A stretch of 48,629 bases of DNA from Crocosphaera sp. (GTDB lineage Bacteria > Cyanobacteriota > Cyanobacteriia > Cyanobacteriales > Microcystaceae), in the NCBI GenBank assembly GCA_030065205.1, contig JASJDN010000017.1, forward strand, positions 1 to 48,629. The letters run 5' to 3'. A program made the position numbers and the translations under genes. The notes under the pieces were generated by a model. It saw only the letters and a program-made list of their open reading frames with translations, was not told the origin of the DNA and did no database searches. Shown here one piece after another: positions 1 through 7,734 of the stretch (the first letter of the stretch is position 1; each line of letters opens with the position of its first letter).

Positions 1-38
1 ATGTTGTAGGGGTCAACGGCCGTTGACCCCTACAACAT
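1..38. repeat. Perfect 38-bp palindrome
   Basis: The first 38 bases equal their own reverse complement: a 19-base arm reading ATGTTGTAGGGGTCAACGG followed directly by its complement. This gives a long hairpin with no spacer. It lies upstream of the PEP-CTERM gene and begins at the window edge, so it may be longer. A REP/MITE-type dispersed palindrome is the likeliest reading. A terminator for an upstream gene is less likely because only an A-run follows on the + strand. Confidence 0.8.
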
Positions 39-213
39 AAAAAAAATGACAGTGGCTCAAATGCTTGGATAGAGTAGATTGTGGCCGATAAATTGACAAA
101 ATACGAGGGGGGGGTAGCATAAAGAAGTTTATCTTTGTTGAAGCAAAAGATAGCTGTAAATTAGCTATTTTTATTCGTTTTTGCCCTGAAAAAATTCACA
201 AGCAATTAAAAAC

Positions 214-855
214 ATGAATCAAAGCACATTAACTTCCCTGACCATTGCTGGTGTTTCCGCTATTTCCTTGTTAGGAAGTTCTGCACCTGCTATGGCCGCT
301 GCCATTGGAGTTGACTGGACGAGTGGCACCACTGGAGATTTAAACGGTACTACTGTAACCCTGAGTAATTTTAATAATCCTGGTATTGACAGTTCTGATT
401 TATCAGGTAGTGATTACTCGGCTGCGCCTCTATCCTCTAGTCAAGAACTTATTGCTTATAGTGTTAATAGTGACTGGACAGCGACTTTTTCTAATCCTGT
501 CTCGGATCTCTTACTCTACCCACGATTTTGGCGAGGAGTTGCAGCAGGAGGCCCCGATCCTGTTACCTATGAGTTTGATCAACCTTTTACCATCCTCTCT
601 GGATTAACAGGCGCAACAGTTGTGGGCAATACCATATCAGCCCCGCAGAACGCTTTCTATAATGGAGTGATTCAGTTTAGCGGTCCAGTTAGCTCTTTAA
701 CGGTGAATACCAGCGCAACAGGTGGTTCTTTCCAAGGTTTAACCTTTGGGGTTGATGATACTCCTCCTCCTGTGAGTACCCCTGAACCTGCAACTATTTT
801 AGGATTATTAGCAGTGGGTTCCTTGGCTACTTTATCTCGTAAGCGCAAAGGATAA
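214..855 (+). CDS. PEP-CTERM sorting-signal secreted protein
   Basis: This 213-aa protein has an N-terminal signal peptide (residues about 1-28, ending APAMAA). It ends in a canonical PEP-CTERM signal: the motif STPEPATILG, a hydrophobic helix LLAVGSLATL, and the basic tail SRKRKG. PEP-CTERM tails are known to direct exported proteins to exosortase processing, usually in exopolysaccharide-producing bacteria. The middle is Ser/Thr/Gly-rich with a beta-sandwich look and no enzyme motif that I recognise. The ATG start is preceded by an A/T-rich leader with no strong ribosome site. Its last 24 bases overlap the convergent antitoxin-like gene. The sorting signal is confident; the ligand or role is unknown. 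Confidence 0.88.
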   Translation: MNQSTLTSLTIAGVSAISLLGSSAPAMAAAIGVDWTSGTTGDLNGTTVTLSNFNNPGIDSSDLSGSDYSAAPLSSSQELIAYSVNSDWTATFSNPVSDLLLYPRFWRGVAAGGPDPVTYEFDQPFTILSGLTGATVVGNTISAPQNAFYNGVIQFSGPVSSLTVNTSATGGSFQGLTFGVDDTPPPVSTPEPATILGLLAVGSLATLSRKRKG

Positions 856-1104
856 ATTAAACATAACTTGTTCTAATATTTTGGGTGTGAGGAAGGGTTC
901 AACCTTCCTTTTTTGCTGTTGAATATGTTGACGTAATGCTTCATTAATTAGGGTTTGATAGTTACCTCCACTTGTTAGATGAACTTGTTGACGAAGCCAA
1001 TCTAAAATATCGTTATCTAAATGAAGCGTAATGCGTGTTTTATTTGATGATATAGGATCAATTGCTCCCCGTTTACCTTTGCTAAAATTATAGTTAGTTT
1101 TCAT
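832..1104 (-). CDS. BrnA/CopG-like ribbon-helix-helix antitoxin-type protein
   Basis: This 90-aa protein has a core (residues about 24-60: TRITLHLDNDILDWLRQQV, then GGNYQTLINEALRQHI) that matches the ribbon-helix-helix pattern seen in BrnA-type antitoxins and CopG regulators: a beta strand, then two helices with the conserved G-x-YQTLINEALR. Such proteins bind operator DNA as dimers and neutralise a partner toxin. No BrnT-like toxin is adjacent: the upstream stretch (1105-1298) holds a repeat, and the downstream neighbour is the convergent PEP-CTERM gene. It is therefore either an orphan antitoxin or a stand-alone regulator. The C-terminal end overlaps the convergent gene. Confidence 0.7.
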   Translation of the reverse strand: MKTNYNFSKGKRGAIDPISSNKTRITLHLDNDILDWLRQQVHLTSGGNYQTLINEALRQHIQQQKRKVEPFLTPKILEQVMFNLSFALTR

Positions 1105-1121
1105 ATTTATCTATCCATATA

Positions 1122-1243
1122 TTGTAGGGTGTATTAGCGTAGCGTGATGCACCAATATTGCCCATTTTGGTGCGTTAAGGCATAATCAAAATTATAGCTG
1201 ATTCCGAAAAATTATAGTTAGCCTAACGCACCCTACTTACATT
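1122..1243. repeat. Dispersed repeat ending TAGCCTAACGCACCCTAC
   Basis: This intergenic element begins TTGTAGGGTGTATTAGCG and ends ATAGTTAGCCTAACGCACCCTAC, so its outer ends are inverted copies (GTAGGGTG / CACCCTAC). Internally there is GATGCACC...GGTGCGTTAAGGC. The same right end occurs at 35203-35224. It has no coding potential and is probably a non-autonomous MITE-like element of the kind scattered in cyanobacterial intergenic DNA. Confidence 0.65.
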
Positions 1244-1298
1244 TATTGTTTACTGTACTATAATTATAAAGTCTAGTTACCATCTTTAAAATATAAAA

Positions 1299-1589
1299 AT
1301 GTGGTCTTTATCCTCTCAAGAAGCAGAAAATAATTTTACAGATGCTTTAAATCATGTCACTTGTGATTTAGAACATATCAAAATTCAACAACCTGGACAA
1401 GAACCAGTTTATATGATTCCAGCAGTAGATTATGAACTCTTTATCAAACTTCTAGAAGAAGCAGAAGACAAAATTGATATTGAAGAAGCAGACAAACGAA
1501 TGAATGATAATGAACAAGAACGATTGACTTTTGAGCAATTTTTTAATGAGTTAGAGGTTGAAAGTGAGTCTTTACAGAATAGAATTTAA
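1299..1589 (+). CDS. Phd/YefM-like antitoxin-type protein
   Basis: This 96-aa acidic protein has an N-terminal part (SSQEAENNFTDALNHV ... IKIQQPGQEPVYMIPAVDYELFIKLLEEAED) that follows the Phd/YefM pattern: a short helix, a strand carrying the prevented-function sequence, then the helix beginning with DYE. The usual 'S-x-x-EAR-x-x-F' start is only partly kept. The C-terminal half is Glu-rich and probably disordered until it meets a toxin. No RelE/Doc-type toxin follows; the next gene is convergent. Antitoxin-like is a family-level reading by eye, and an orphan status is inferred from the neighbours. Confidence 0.55.
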   Translation: MWSLSSQEAENNFTDALNHVTCDLEHIKIQQPGQEPVYMIPAVDYELFIKLLEEAEDKIDIEEADKRMNDNEQERLTFEQFFNELEVESESLQNRI

Positions 1590-1595
1590 TAAAAA

Positions 1596-2165
1596 TTACT
1601 CTTTTAACCAAGTAAATATTTCACCTACTGTAAGTTGTAATTTTTCGGCAAACTCTGGAACAGGTAATATCATCTCTGATGCTTCAAATAATTGAACAGA
1701 TTTATCACAATAATAGACGAAAATTAATAATTCTTCTGGGTCTAATAACCATCCCATTTTGGTTCCATTGTCTAGACTATGAAGAATATTACGAATTACT
1801 TTACTTTGACTTTGTTGTGGGGATAATATTTCTATAATCCAGTCAGGAGGAAGTTGAAAAGAATTAGCCACTTGTCCATCATTATCACGGGGAATTGTCT
1901 CCTGACGAAAAACAGCAATATCTGGAACAATTGATCGACCATCAAATGTACAACGAAGTTCAGGAAAAGCTTGGCCTATTTTTTGTGGTTTCAAAGCGAT
2001 AGTTATGGCAAAAGTTAACTCTCTTTGAATGATGCTATGTTTTCCTTGGGGCATGGGTTTTTGTTCAATTTTTCCATTAATATATTCGTTAGCGGGTTTG
2101 GTTTCAGGCATTTCTAAAAATTCTACTAACGTTAAATTACCTTTAATGGGATTAACTGTAACCAT
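1596..2165 (-). CDS. Uma2 family (DUF820) endonuclease-like protein
   Basis: This 189-aa protein is of the usual length for the Uma2/DUF820 family, which is greatly expanded in cyanobacteria and has a PD-(D/E)XK nuclease fold. Recognisable pieces are the N-terminal TLVEFLEMPETKPANEYING, the PD motif in RSIVPDIAVF, and the strand PPDWIIEILSP followed by a Lys-containing helix. The conserved D, E and K needed for metal catalysis appear present. The cellular role is not established for most members. It is convergent with the Phd-like gene, with only 6 bases between stops. A second member lies at 33789-34358. Confidence 0.85.
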   Translation of the reverse strand: MVTVNPIKGNLTLVEFLEMPETKPANEYINGKIEQKPMPQGKHSIIQRELTFAITIALKPQKIGQAFPELRCTFDGRSIVPDIAVFRQETIPRDNDGQVANSFQLPPDWIIEILSPQQSQSKVIRNILHSLDNGTKMGWLLDPEELLIFVYYCDKSVQLFEASEMILPVPEFAEKLQLTVGEIFTWLKE

Positions 2166-2289
2166 TTATCCTCCTCTTTTTATTAATATTCTACATTATT
2201 ACAGTCTGTGTAGGTTATTTTCAAAATTTGCTATTATAACGGTAGTTCTTAATCGTTAAATTGTTACTTTTGTTATATTAATTTAACCC

Positions 2290-2826
2290 ATGAATTTACC
2301 GACTTGGATCACAGTTTCCCGTTTAATTGGACTTCCTTTTTTATTCTATTTCCTCAACATTCCAACCCCTTCCCATCGTTGGATATGCGTCGTTATTTTC
2401 CTCCTTGCAGCGTCCACAGACTGGGTAGATGGTTATTTAGCTAGAAAGTTAAATCAAGTCACCGAATTAGGCAAATTTCTTGACCCTTTGGTGGATAAAT
2501 TATTGGTACTTGCACCCCTTTTATGTTTAATTTCTTTGCAACAAGTTCCTGCTTGGGGTGTGTTTTTAATACTAGGCCGAGAAATAGCGATCGCAGGATG
2601 GCGCATTAACCCCAACCTCACCGGAAATACCACCATTCAAGGGGCAAATATCTGGGGAAAATTGAAAACTGTTACCCAGATAACAGCGATCGCACTTTTA
2701 ATTGCACCCCTTCCCCAACCCTGGGAAACCATTTCTATGACAGTATTTTGGCTATCTGTGGTTTTCACTTTAGTTTCTGGAGTGATTTACCTACTTCCAA
2801 CAGGTGTCCCCGAAAAGATACACTAG
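2290..2826 (+). CDS. pgsA: CDP-diacylglycerol-glycerol-3-phosphate 3-phosphatidyltransferase
   Basis: This 178-aa integral membrane enzyme makes phosphatidylglycerol-phosphate, the precursor of phosphatidylglycerol, which photosystems need. The CDP-alcohol phosphatidyltransferase signature D-x2-D-G-x2-A-R-x8-G-x3-D-x3-D is complete (D44, D47, G48, A51, R52, G61, D65, D69). The start NLPTWITVSRL is typical of PgsA, and about five membrane helices follow. The length is normal. It lies 25 bases upstream of crtH in the same direction, so the two may be co-transcribed. HIP1 octamers occur inside the gene. Substrate assignment rests on the N-terminal signature; phosphatidylserine or cardiolipin synthase relatives are less likely. 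Confidence 0.9.
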   Translation: MNLPTWITVSRLIGLPFLFYFLNIPTPSHRWICVVIFLLAASTDWVDGYLARKLNQVTELGKFLDPLVDKLLVLAPLLCLISLQQVPAWGVFLILGREIAIAGWRINPNLTGNTTIQGANIWGKLKTVTQITAIALLIAPLPQPWETISMTVFWLSVVFTLVSGVIYLLPTGVPEKIH

Positions 2827-2851
2827 AAAGGTTAAGAGATTATAATCAAAC

Positions 2852-4372
2852 ATGACTCGGAAATTAACGGCGATCGCAACAAACCACTACGATGTTATCA
2901 TCATTGGCTCTGGAATGGGAGGGTTAGTCACAGCCACCCAACTCGCTGCAAAAGGGGCCAAAGTATTAGTGTTAGAAAAGTATTTAATTCCTGGAGGAAG
3001 TGCCGGTTATTTTGAACGGGAAGGGTATCGCTTTGATGTGGGTGCGTCTATGATTTTTGGCTTCGGAAATGAAGGCACAACTAACCTTTTAACCCGTGCG
3101 TTAGATGCTGTTAATGTCAGTATAGAAACCATTCCCGATCCTGTCCAAATACATTACCATTTACCCAATAATTTAGAGCTAAAAGTACACAAAAATTATG
3201 ACAAATTTATTGACGAATTAACCAAAAAATTTCCCCATGAACAAGTAGGAATTCGTCGCTTTTATGACGAATGTTGGAAGGTTTTTAACTGCCTCAATGT
3301 GATGGAATTGCTTTCCTTAGAAGAACCCAGATACTTGATGAGAGTGTTTTTTCAGCATCCTTTGGCTTGTTTAGGTTTGGTGAAATATTTACCTCAAAAT
3401 GCAGGAGATATTGCTCGTCGTTATATCAATGATCCTGAGCTTTTAAAGTTTATTGATATGGAGTGTTATTGTTGGTCTGTAGTTCCTGCAGATAAAACCC
3501 CCATGATCAATGCTGGTATGGTGTTTTCAGATCGGCATTATGGAGGAATCAATTATCCCAAAGGAGGAGTGGGAACCATTGCCGAAAAGTTAGTGGAAGG
3601 GTTAGAACAATTTGGGGGGGAAATTCAATATAAAGCCCGTGTGACTAACATTTTAATGGAAAAAGGGAAAGCAGTTGGCGTTAGATTAGCCGATGGAAAA
3701 GAATACAGAGCAAAACGCATTGTATCTAATGCCACTCGTTGGGACACGTTTGAAAAATTACTCCCTAACAATACCATACCTAAAAAAGAAGAAAAATGGC
3801 AACAACGTTATGAAAAATCTCCCAGTTTTCTCAGTCTTCATTTAGGAGTCAAATCTAATGTTTTACCTATAGGAACTGAATGCCATCATATTTTATTAGA
3901 ACAATGGGAAACGATGGAAGATGAACAAGGAACCATTTTTGTGTCCATTCCGACTTTACTTGATCCTAGTTTAGCACCCAAAGATCATCACATAATCCAT
4001 ACTTTTACCCCCAGTTATATGAAAGAATGGCAAGGACTTTCTTCGCAAGAATATAAGCATAAAAAAGAAGAAGCAGCCAGTCATTTAATCGAGCGCTTAG
4101 AAACAATTTTTCCAGGGTTAATTAAAGGGTTAGACTATCAAGAAGTGGGAACCCCGCGCACTCACCGACGCTTTTTAGGTCGAGATCAAGGAACTTACGG
4201 GCCTATCCCCAGTCGTAAGTTACCAGGGTTGCTAGGAATGCCCTTTAATCGGACAGTGATCCCTGGACTATACTGTGTAGGGGATAGTACCTTTCCCGGA
4301 CAAGGACTCAATGCTGTGGCTTTTTCCGGGTTTGCCTGTGGTCATCGTATTGCAGTTGATTTAGGATTATAG
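2852..4372 (+). CDS. crtH: Carotene cis-trans isomerase CrtH (CRTISO)
   Basis: This 506-aa FAD-dependent oxidoreductase converts poly-cis prolycopene to all-trans lycopene. The N-terminal dinucleotide-binding loop is clear ([20 protein letters not shown], about residues 13-34, then [15 protein letters not shown]). The C-terminal FAD-contact region reads [24 protein letters not shown]. Extra CrtH-like features are SMIFGFG and [10 protein letters not shown] ... [19 protein letters not shown]. Length and order agree with plant CRTISO and cyanobacterial CrtH rather than with the desaturases CrtP/CrtQ. It follows pgsA closely. Confidence 0.93.
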   Translation: MTRKLTAIATNHYDVIIIGSGMGGLVTATQLAAKGAKVLVLEKYLIPGGSAGYFEREGYRFDVGASMIFGFGNEGTTNLLTRALDAVNVSIETIPDPVQIHYHLPNNLELKVHKNYDKFIDELTKKFPHEQVGIRRFYDECWKVFNCLNVMELLSLEEPRYLMRVFFQHPLACLGLVKYLPQNAGDIARRYINDPELLKFIDMECYCWSVVPADKTPMINAGMVFSDRHYGGINYPKGGVGTIAEKLVEGLEQFGGEIQYKARVTNILMEKGKAVGVRLADGKEYRAKRIVSNATRWDTFEKLLPNNTIPKKEEKWQQRYEKSPSFLSLHLGVKSNVLPIGTECHHILLEQWETMEDEQGTIFVSIPTLLDPSLAPKDHHIIHTFTPSYMKEWQGLSSQEYKHKKEEAASHLIERLETIFPGLIKGLDYQEVGTPRTHRRFLGRDQGTYGPIPSRKLPGLLGMPFNRTVIPGLYCVGDSTFPGQGLNAVAFSGFACGHRIAVDLGL

Positions 4373-4463
4373 GTCTGAGAATTTTCTCGTTATATTTCTT
4401 TGCATTTCTTTAGGTGGATCTACCGTTGAACAATACTGCATTATTGTTGATGATAAGTATATG

Positions 4464-4486
4464 TTGGTAACTTTAGAAGTTACCAA
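4464..4486. terminator. Perfect 10-bp dyad with 3-nt loop, possible crtH terminator
   Basis: TTGGTAACTT, TAG, AAGTTACCAA forms an exact hairpin. It is followed after 9 bases by a run of six T. It lies about 90 bases past the crtH stop and about 155 bases before the next gene. It may act as an AT-rich intrinsic terminator or as a regulator-binding dyad; the sequence alone does not separate these. The rest of 4373-4641 shows no clear feature. Confidence 0.45.
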
Positions 4487-4641
4487 TTAATCATGTTTTT
4501 TCTTAGTTAAGATAGAAATTAGAACCAGTCACTATGATCAATAGTATCTCCGTGTTTGGTTAAGAACAGAATTGACTAAAAAAATATTGTAGATATTCAT
4601 GCAACGATTCAACTTTTTATCAATAAAATGCTATTAGTACA

Positions 4642-6027
4642 ATGTCACATTCTCCTTCAAATAATAATGTCAATAAAATCGATAAATCCTTACTTCACGA
4701 AATTGTAAATCTATGCGATTATAAGACCAATTTAGAAAACATAACTACAATTATAAAAGATTCTTTTATAGTCGATTTTTGTTTAATCATTTCTGATTTA
4801 GATAGCTTAAAGTATTTTTGTTGCCTTGATGATCTTTCTACGGAAAAACTAAATATTTCTAAGCAAAAAGTATATGCTTTGATTGATACTTCTTGGATAA
4901 AAAAACTAATAAATGATTCTCAATTAAAAGCTATTAGTCATTTAAAACATAAAACTCATAAAGATTTAGTCATTTTGTTTGAAGAAATTGGAATTAAGTC
5001 TTTATTAGGAATGGGAACTAATTTTAAAGGACAGACCAATGGAATTATTATTTTAGGGAAACAGGAGACTTATCGATGGAGTCAGAAAGATAAAACAAAA
5101 TTAAAAGAATTAGAAAATATTTTAGGAATCATTTTTCACTTAAGTCAAGTTAATACTATTCTTGATGAAAAAAATGTTAGTAAAGATTCATCTTTTTCTT
5201 TAAGTAATATTCCTAAACTTCTAGAAGAGAATCCTATTTTAAGACTGTGGTGGGAAAGTACAAGAAAACAGTTAGAAAGACAGTTAGAGTGGAATCGAAA
5301 AGTTATCTATAATATGATCACTATTATGAGTGATCAAACTCGTAATCCCTTAGCGATTATTAAAATGGGAATTACTGTACTACGAACTAGAGAATTATCA
5401 TCAGAAGATTTTAGTAAACGATTGACCATGTTAGAAGAAGCGTGGAATAAGCTTAATGACATTAATGAAAAAATCTTACAACTTAAGCATTTAAAGTCGC
5501 AAAACCTTAGTTGTAATTCAATGTCTGTTAATTTAAAAGAATTTATTGATAATATCATTGATTCTTATCAAATAAAATGGCAAGAAGATTCTAAAAATTC
5601 ACTGGAACTAACAACAAATTTCCAGCTTAAATCTGCTCAAATGCTCAATACAGATATTCAACATTTAACCAATATTTTAGAAGAATTATTAACCAACGCT
5701 GGTAAATTTTCTGCTTCTGACTCGCTAGTAACTTTGAGTGTAAGTCAAGACAATAATACTGATAAAGCTCCTATTATTATTACTATTAGCAATATTACTG
5801 ATTCTGCTTCTCTAGATAATATTAATGAATTTTTTGAGCCTTTTTATCGAGAACAAATTGTTATCGATACTGCAATTCCAGGTATTGGTGTGGGATTATA
5901 TATTGTTAAAGATTTAGTAGAACTCCTCCAAGGAAAAATTACCATTGACTCTCTTCCCACAGAAAACCCTAAACATTGTAAAATTGTAGTTAGATTGGTT
6001 CTTCCTCAATCCTTATCCTCATCGTAA
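4642..6027 (+). CDS. GAF/histidine-kinase-like protein lacking the phospho-acceptor histidine
   Basis: This 461-aa soluble protein has a GAF-like sensory region (about residues 25-165), a dimerisation helix region (about 215-285) and a C-terminal HATPase_c domain (about 335-455). The ATPase part keeps the N box (EELLTNAGKFS, N352) and a G box (PGIGVGLYIVKDLVELLQGKI). The dimerisation motif reads MSDQTRNPLAIIKMG, where cyanobacterial kinases usually have H-Q-L-R-N-P-L; the histidine is replaced by D231. It is therefore probably not a classical autophosphorylating kinase. It ends 12 bases before an ABC1 kinase gene in the same direction, so an operon is likely. The fold is confident; the biochemical role is unknown. 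Confidence 0.8.
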   Translation: MSHSPSNNNVNKIDKSLLHEIVNLCDYKTNLENITTIIKDSFIVDFCLIISDLDSLKYFCCLDDLSTEKLNISKQKVYALIDTSWIKKLINDSQLKAISHLKHKTHKDLVILFEEIGIKSLLGMGTNFKGQTNGIIILGKQETYRWSQKDKTKLKELENILGIIFHLSQVNTILDEKNVSKDSSFSLSNIPKLLEENPILRLWWESTRKQLERQLEWNRKVIYNMITIMSDQTRNPLAIIKMGITVLRTRELSSEDFSKRLTMLEEAWNKLNDINEKILQLKHLKSQNLSCNSMSVNLKEFIDNIIDSYQIKWQEDSKNSLELTTNFQLKSAQMLNTDIQHLTNILEELLTNAGKFSASDSLVTLSVSQDNNTDKAPIIITISNITDSASLDNINEFFEPFYREQIVIDTAIPGIGVGLYIVKDLVELLQGKITIDSLPTENPKHCKIVVRLVLPQSLSSS

Positions 6028-6039
6028 TTTAAAGGTTGT

Positions 6040-7722
6040 ATGCTGACTAAAAGCGGTTCATCTAAGTCGCTACGCTGGCAACATTCTCGATATTCTCCGA
6101 TTGCTCGTCAATGGGAAGTGTCCTTGTTTACATGTAAATTTTTACTATTTCTATTATGGGATAAAATTTTAAGAAATAATAGCTCAAAACAACGACAAAA
6201 AAGAGCAAAATGGTTAGTTAGAAATTTGCTTCAACTAGGACCAACATTTATTAAAATTGGTCAATCTTTATCTACTCGTGCTGATTTAATTCCTTTAGAA
6301 TATATTCAAGAATTGAGTCAACTTCAAGATAGGGTTCCTCCCTTTAGTAGCGAAGAAGCAATCGCTTTTATCGAAGCAGAGTTAGGTCAACCCGTTTATG
6401 ATTTATTTGACAGTTTTGAAATTGAACCCTTAGCATCAGCTAGTTTAGGACAGGTTCATCGAGCAAAATTATACAGTGGGAAGGAAGTTGTTGTCAAAGT
6501 ACAACGGCCTGGTTTAGAAAGAATTTTTAATTTAGATTTTGAGGTTGTTCATCGTTTAATTCGTATTCTAACTCGCTATTTTAAGTCTTTTAAAAAGTAT
6601 AATTTAGAAGCAATTTATGAGGAATTTTTTGAACTTTTATTCCAAGAGATAGATTATATTCACGAAGGCAAAAATGCAGAAACATTTCGGAATAATTTTC
6701 GAGGATATTCTCAAATTCTCGTCCCTAAAATCTACTGGAAATACAGCACTAAGAAAATCTTAACTTTAGAATATTTACCCGGAATAAAAGTGGATGATCG
6801 CGCAGCATTGGAAGCGAATAATATTAATTTAGACAACATTATTCAACTCGGAATTTGTTCTTATTTAAAACAATTATTAATTGATGGATTTTTTCAATCT
6901 GATCCTCATCCTGGTAATATGGCAGTTAGTAAACGAGGAGAACTAATTTTTTATGATTTTGGTACCATGGCCGAAGTCAAAACCTTTGCGAAAGATCAGA
7001 TGATTCAAGTATTTTTTGCTGTCTTAAAAAAAGATACGGATAAAGTGGTAGAAAACTTGGTTTATATGGGTTTAATTGAACCCTTAAATGATATGACTCC
7101 AGTGAAAAGAATTGTCTCTTTTTTATTGGAAAACTTTAGGGATAAACCAGTGGATGTTCGCGAGTTTGAACAAATTAGTGATGAAGTGTATTTGATGTTC
7201 AAAAGTCAACCCTTTCGTTTACCTCCACAAATGACGTTTATACTTAAATCTTTAACCACCTTAGATGGTATTGCCAGAGCATTAGATCCGCAGTATAATT
7301 TATTAGCAGCTAGTCAACCTTTTGTTAAAAATTTAGCCTTAAGTGGGAGTCGCGGTAGTTTAGTGACAGCTATTGTTAAACAGGCAAAAGATATCATTAA
7401 AGATACGCTTAATAAACCCAATACGTCCGAGAAGTTTCTTAGAGGTTTAGAGGAAAGAATAGATAGGGGAGAATTGCAGTTTAGAATTCGCTCTTTAGAA
7501 AGTGAAAGAGCTTTAAAACGCATTAATTTAGGGATAAAAAGTTTGATTTATGCTTGTTTAACTGGATTTGTTTTATTATCAGCATCTATTTTAATGACAA
7601 CTCTTTATTTCAAATTTGCTGTGATTTGTTTTGGTTTTGCTGGACTTTTTAGTTTATTTTTATTCAAGTCTTTGGTGTCTTTAATGCTACAAGAAAAAGT
7701 AGATAATTTATTGGAAAAATAA
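6040..7722 (+). CDS. ABC1/UbiB (AarF) family atypical protein kinase
   Basis: This 560-aa member of the ABC1/ADCK/UbiB family includes enzymes needed for quinone or prenyl-lipid metabolism in bacteria, plastids and mitochondria. It shows the family-specific KxGQ motif (LGPTFIKIGQSLSTRADLIP, residues 72-75), the Ala-rich loop ASASLGQVH (132-140), the invariant Lys in VVVKVQRPG (K153), SDPHPGN (287-293) and the metal-binding DFG (306-308). Two hydrophobic helices near residues 505-545 probably anchor it in a membrane. It starts 12 bases after the kinase-like gene. The substrate is not readable; plastoquinone or tocopherol metabolism is the usual guess. Confidence 0.92.
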   Translation: MLTKSGSSKSLRWQHSRYSPIARQWEVSLFTCKFLLFLLWDKILRNNSSKQRQKRAKWLVRNLLQLGPTFIKIGQSLSTRADLIPLEYIQELSQLQDRVPPFSSEEAIAFIEAELGQPVYDLFDSFEIEPLASASLGQVHRAKLYSGKEVVVKVQRPGLERIFNLDFEVVHRLIRILTRYFKSFKKYNLEAIYEEFFELLFQEIDYIHEGKNAETFRNNFRGYSQILVPKIYWKYSTKKILTLEYLPGIKVDDRAALEANNINLDNIIQLGICSYLKQLLIDGFFQSDPHPGNMAVSKRGELIFYDFGTMAEVKTFAKDQMIQVFFAVLKKDTDKVVENLVYMGLIEPLNDMTPVKRIVSFLLENFRDKPVDVREFEQISDEVYLMFKSQPFRLPPQMTFILKSLTTLDGIARALDPQYNLLAASQPFVKNLALSGSRGSLVTAIVKQAKDIIKDTLNKPNTSEKFLRGLEERIDRGELQFRIRSLESERALKRINLGIKSLIYACLTGFVLLSASILMTTLYFKFAVICFGFAGLFSLFLFKSLVSLMLQEKVDNLLEK

Positions 7723-7734
7723 ATTGAGTATTGA

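Noticed and set aside
4376..4490. Open reading stretch after crtH with protein-like end (VDDKYMLVTLEVTN)
   Set aside because: No start codon, and it contains the perfect dyad; too short to claim as a gene relic.
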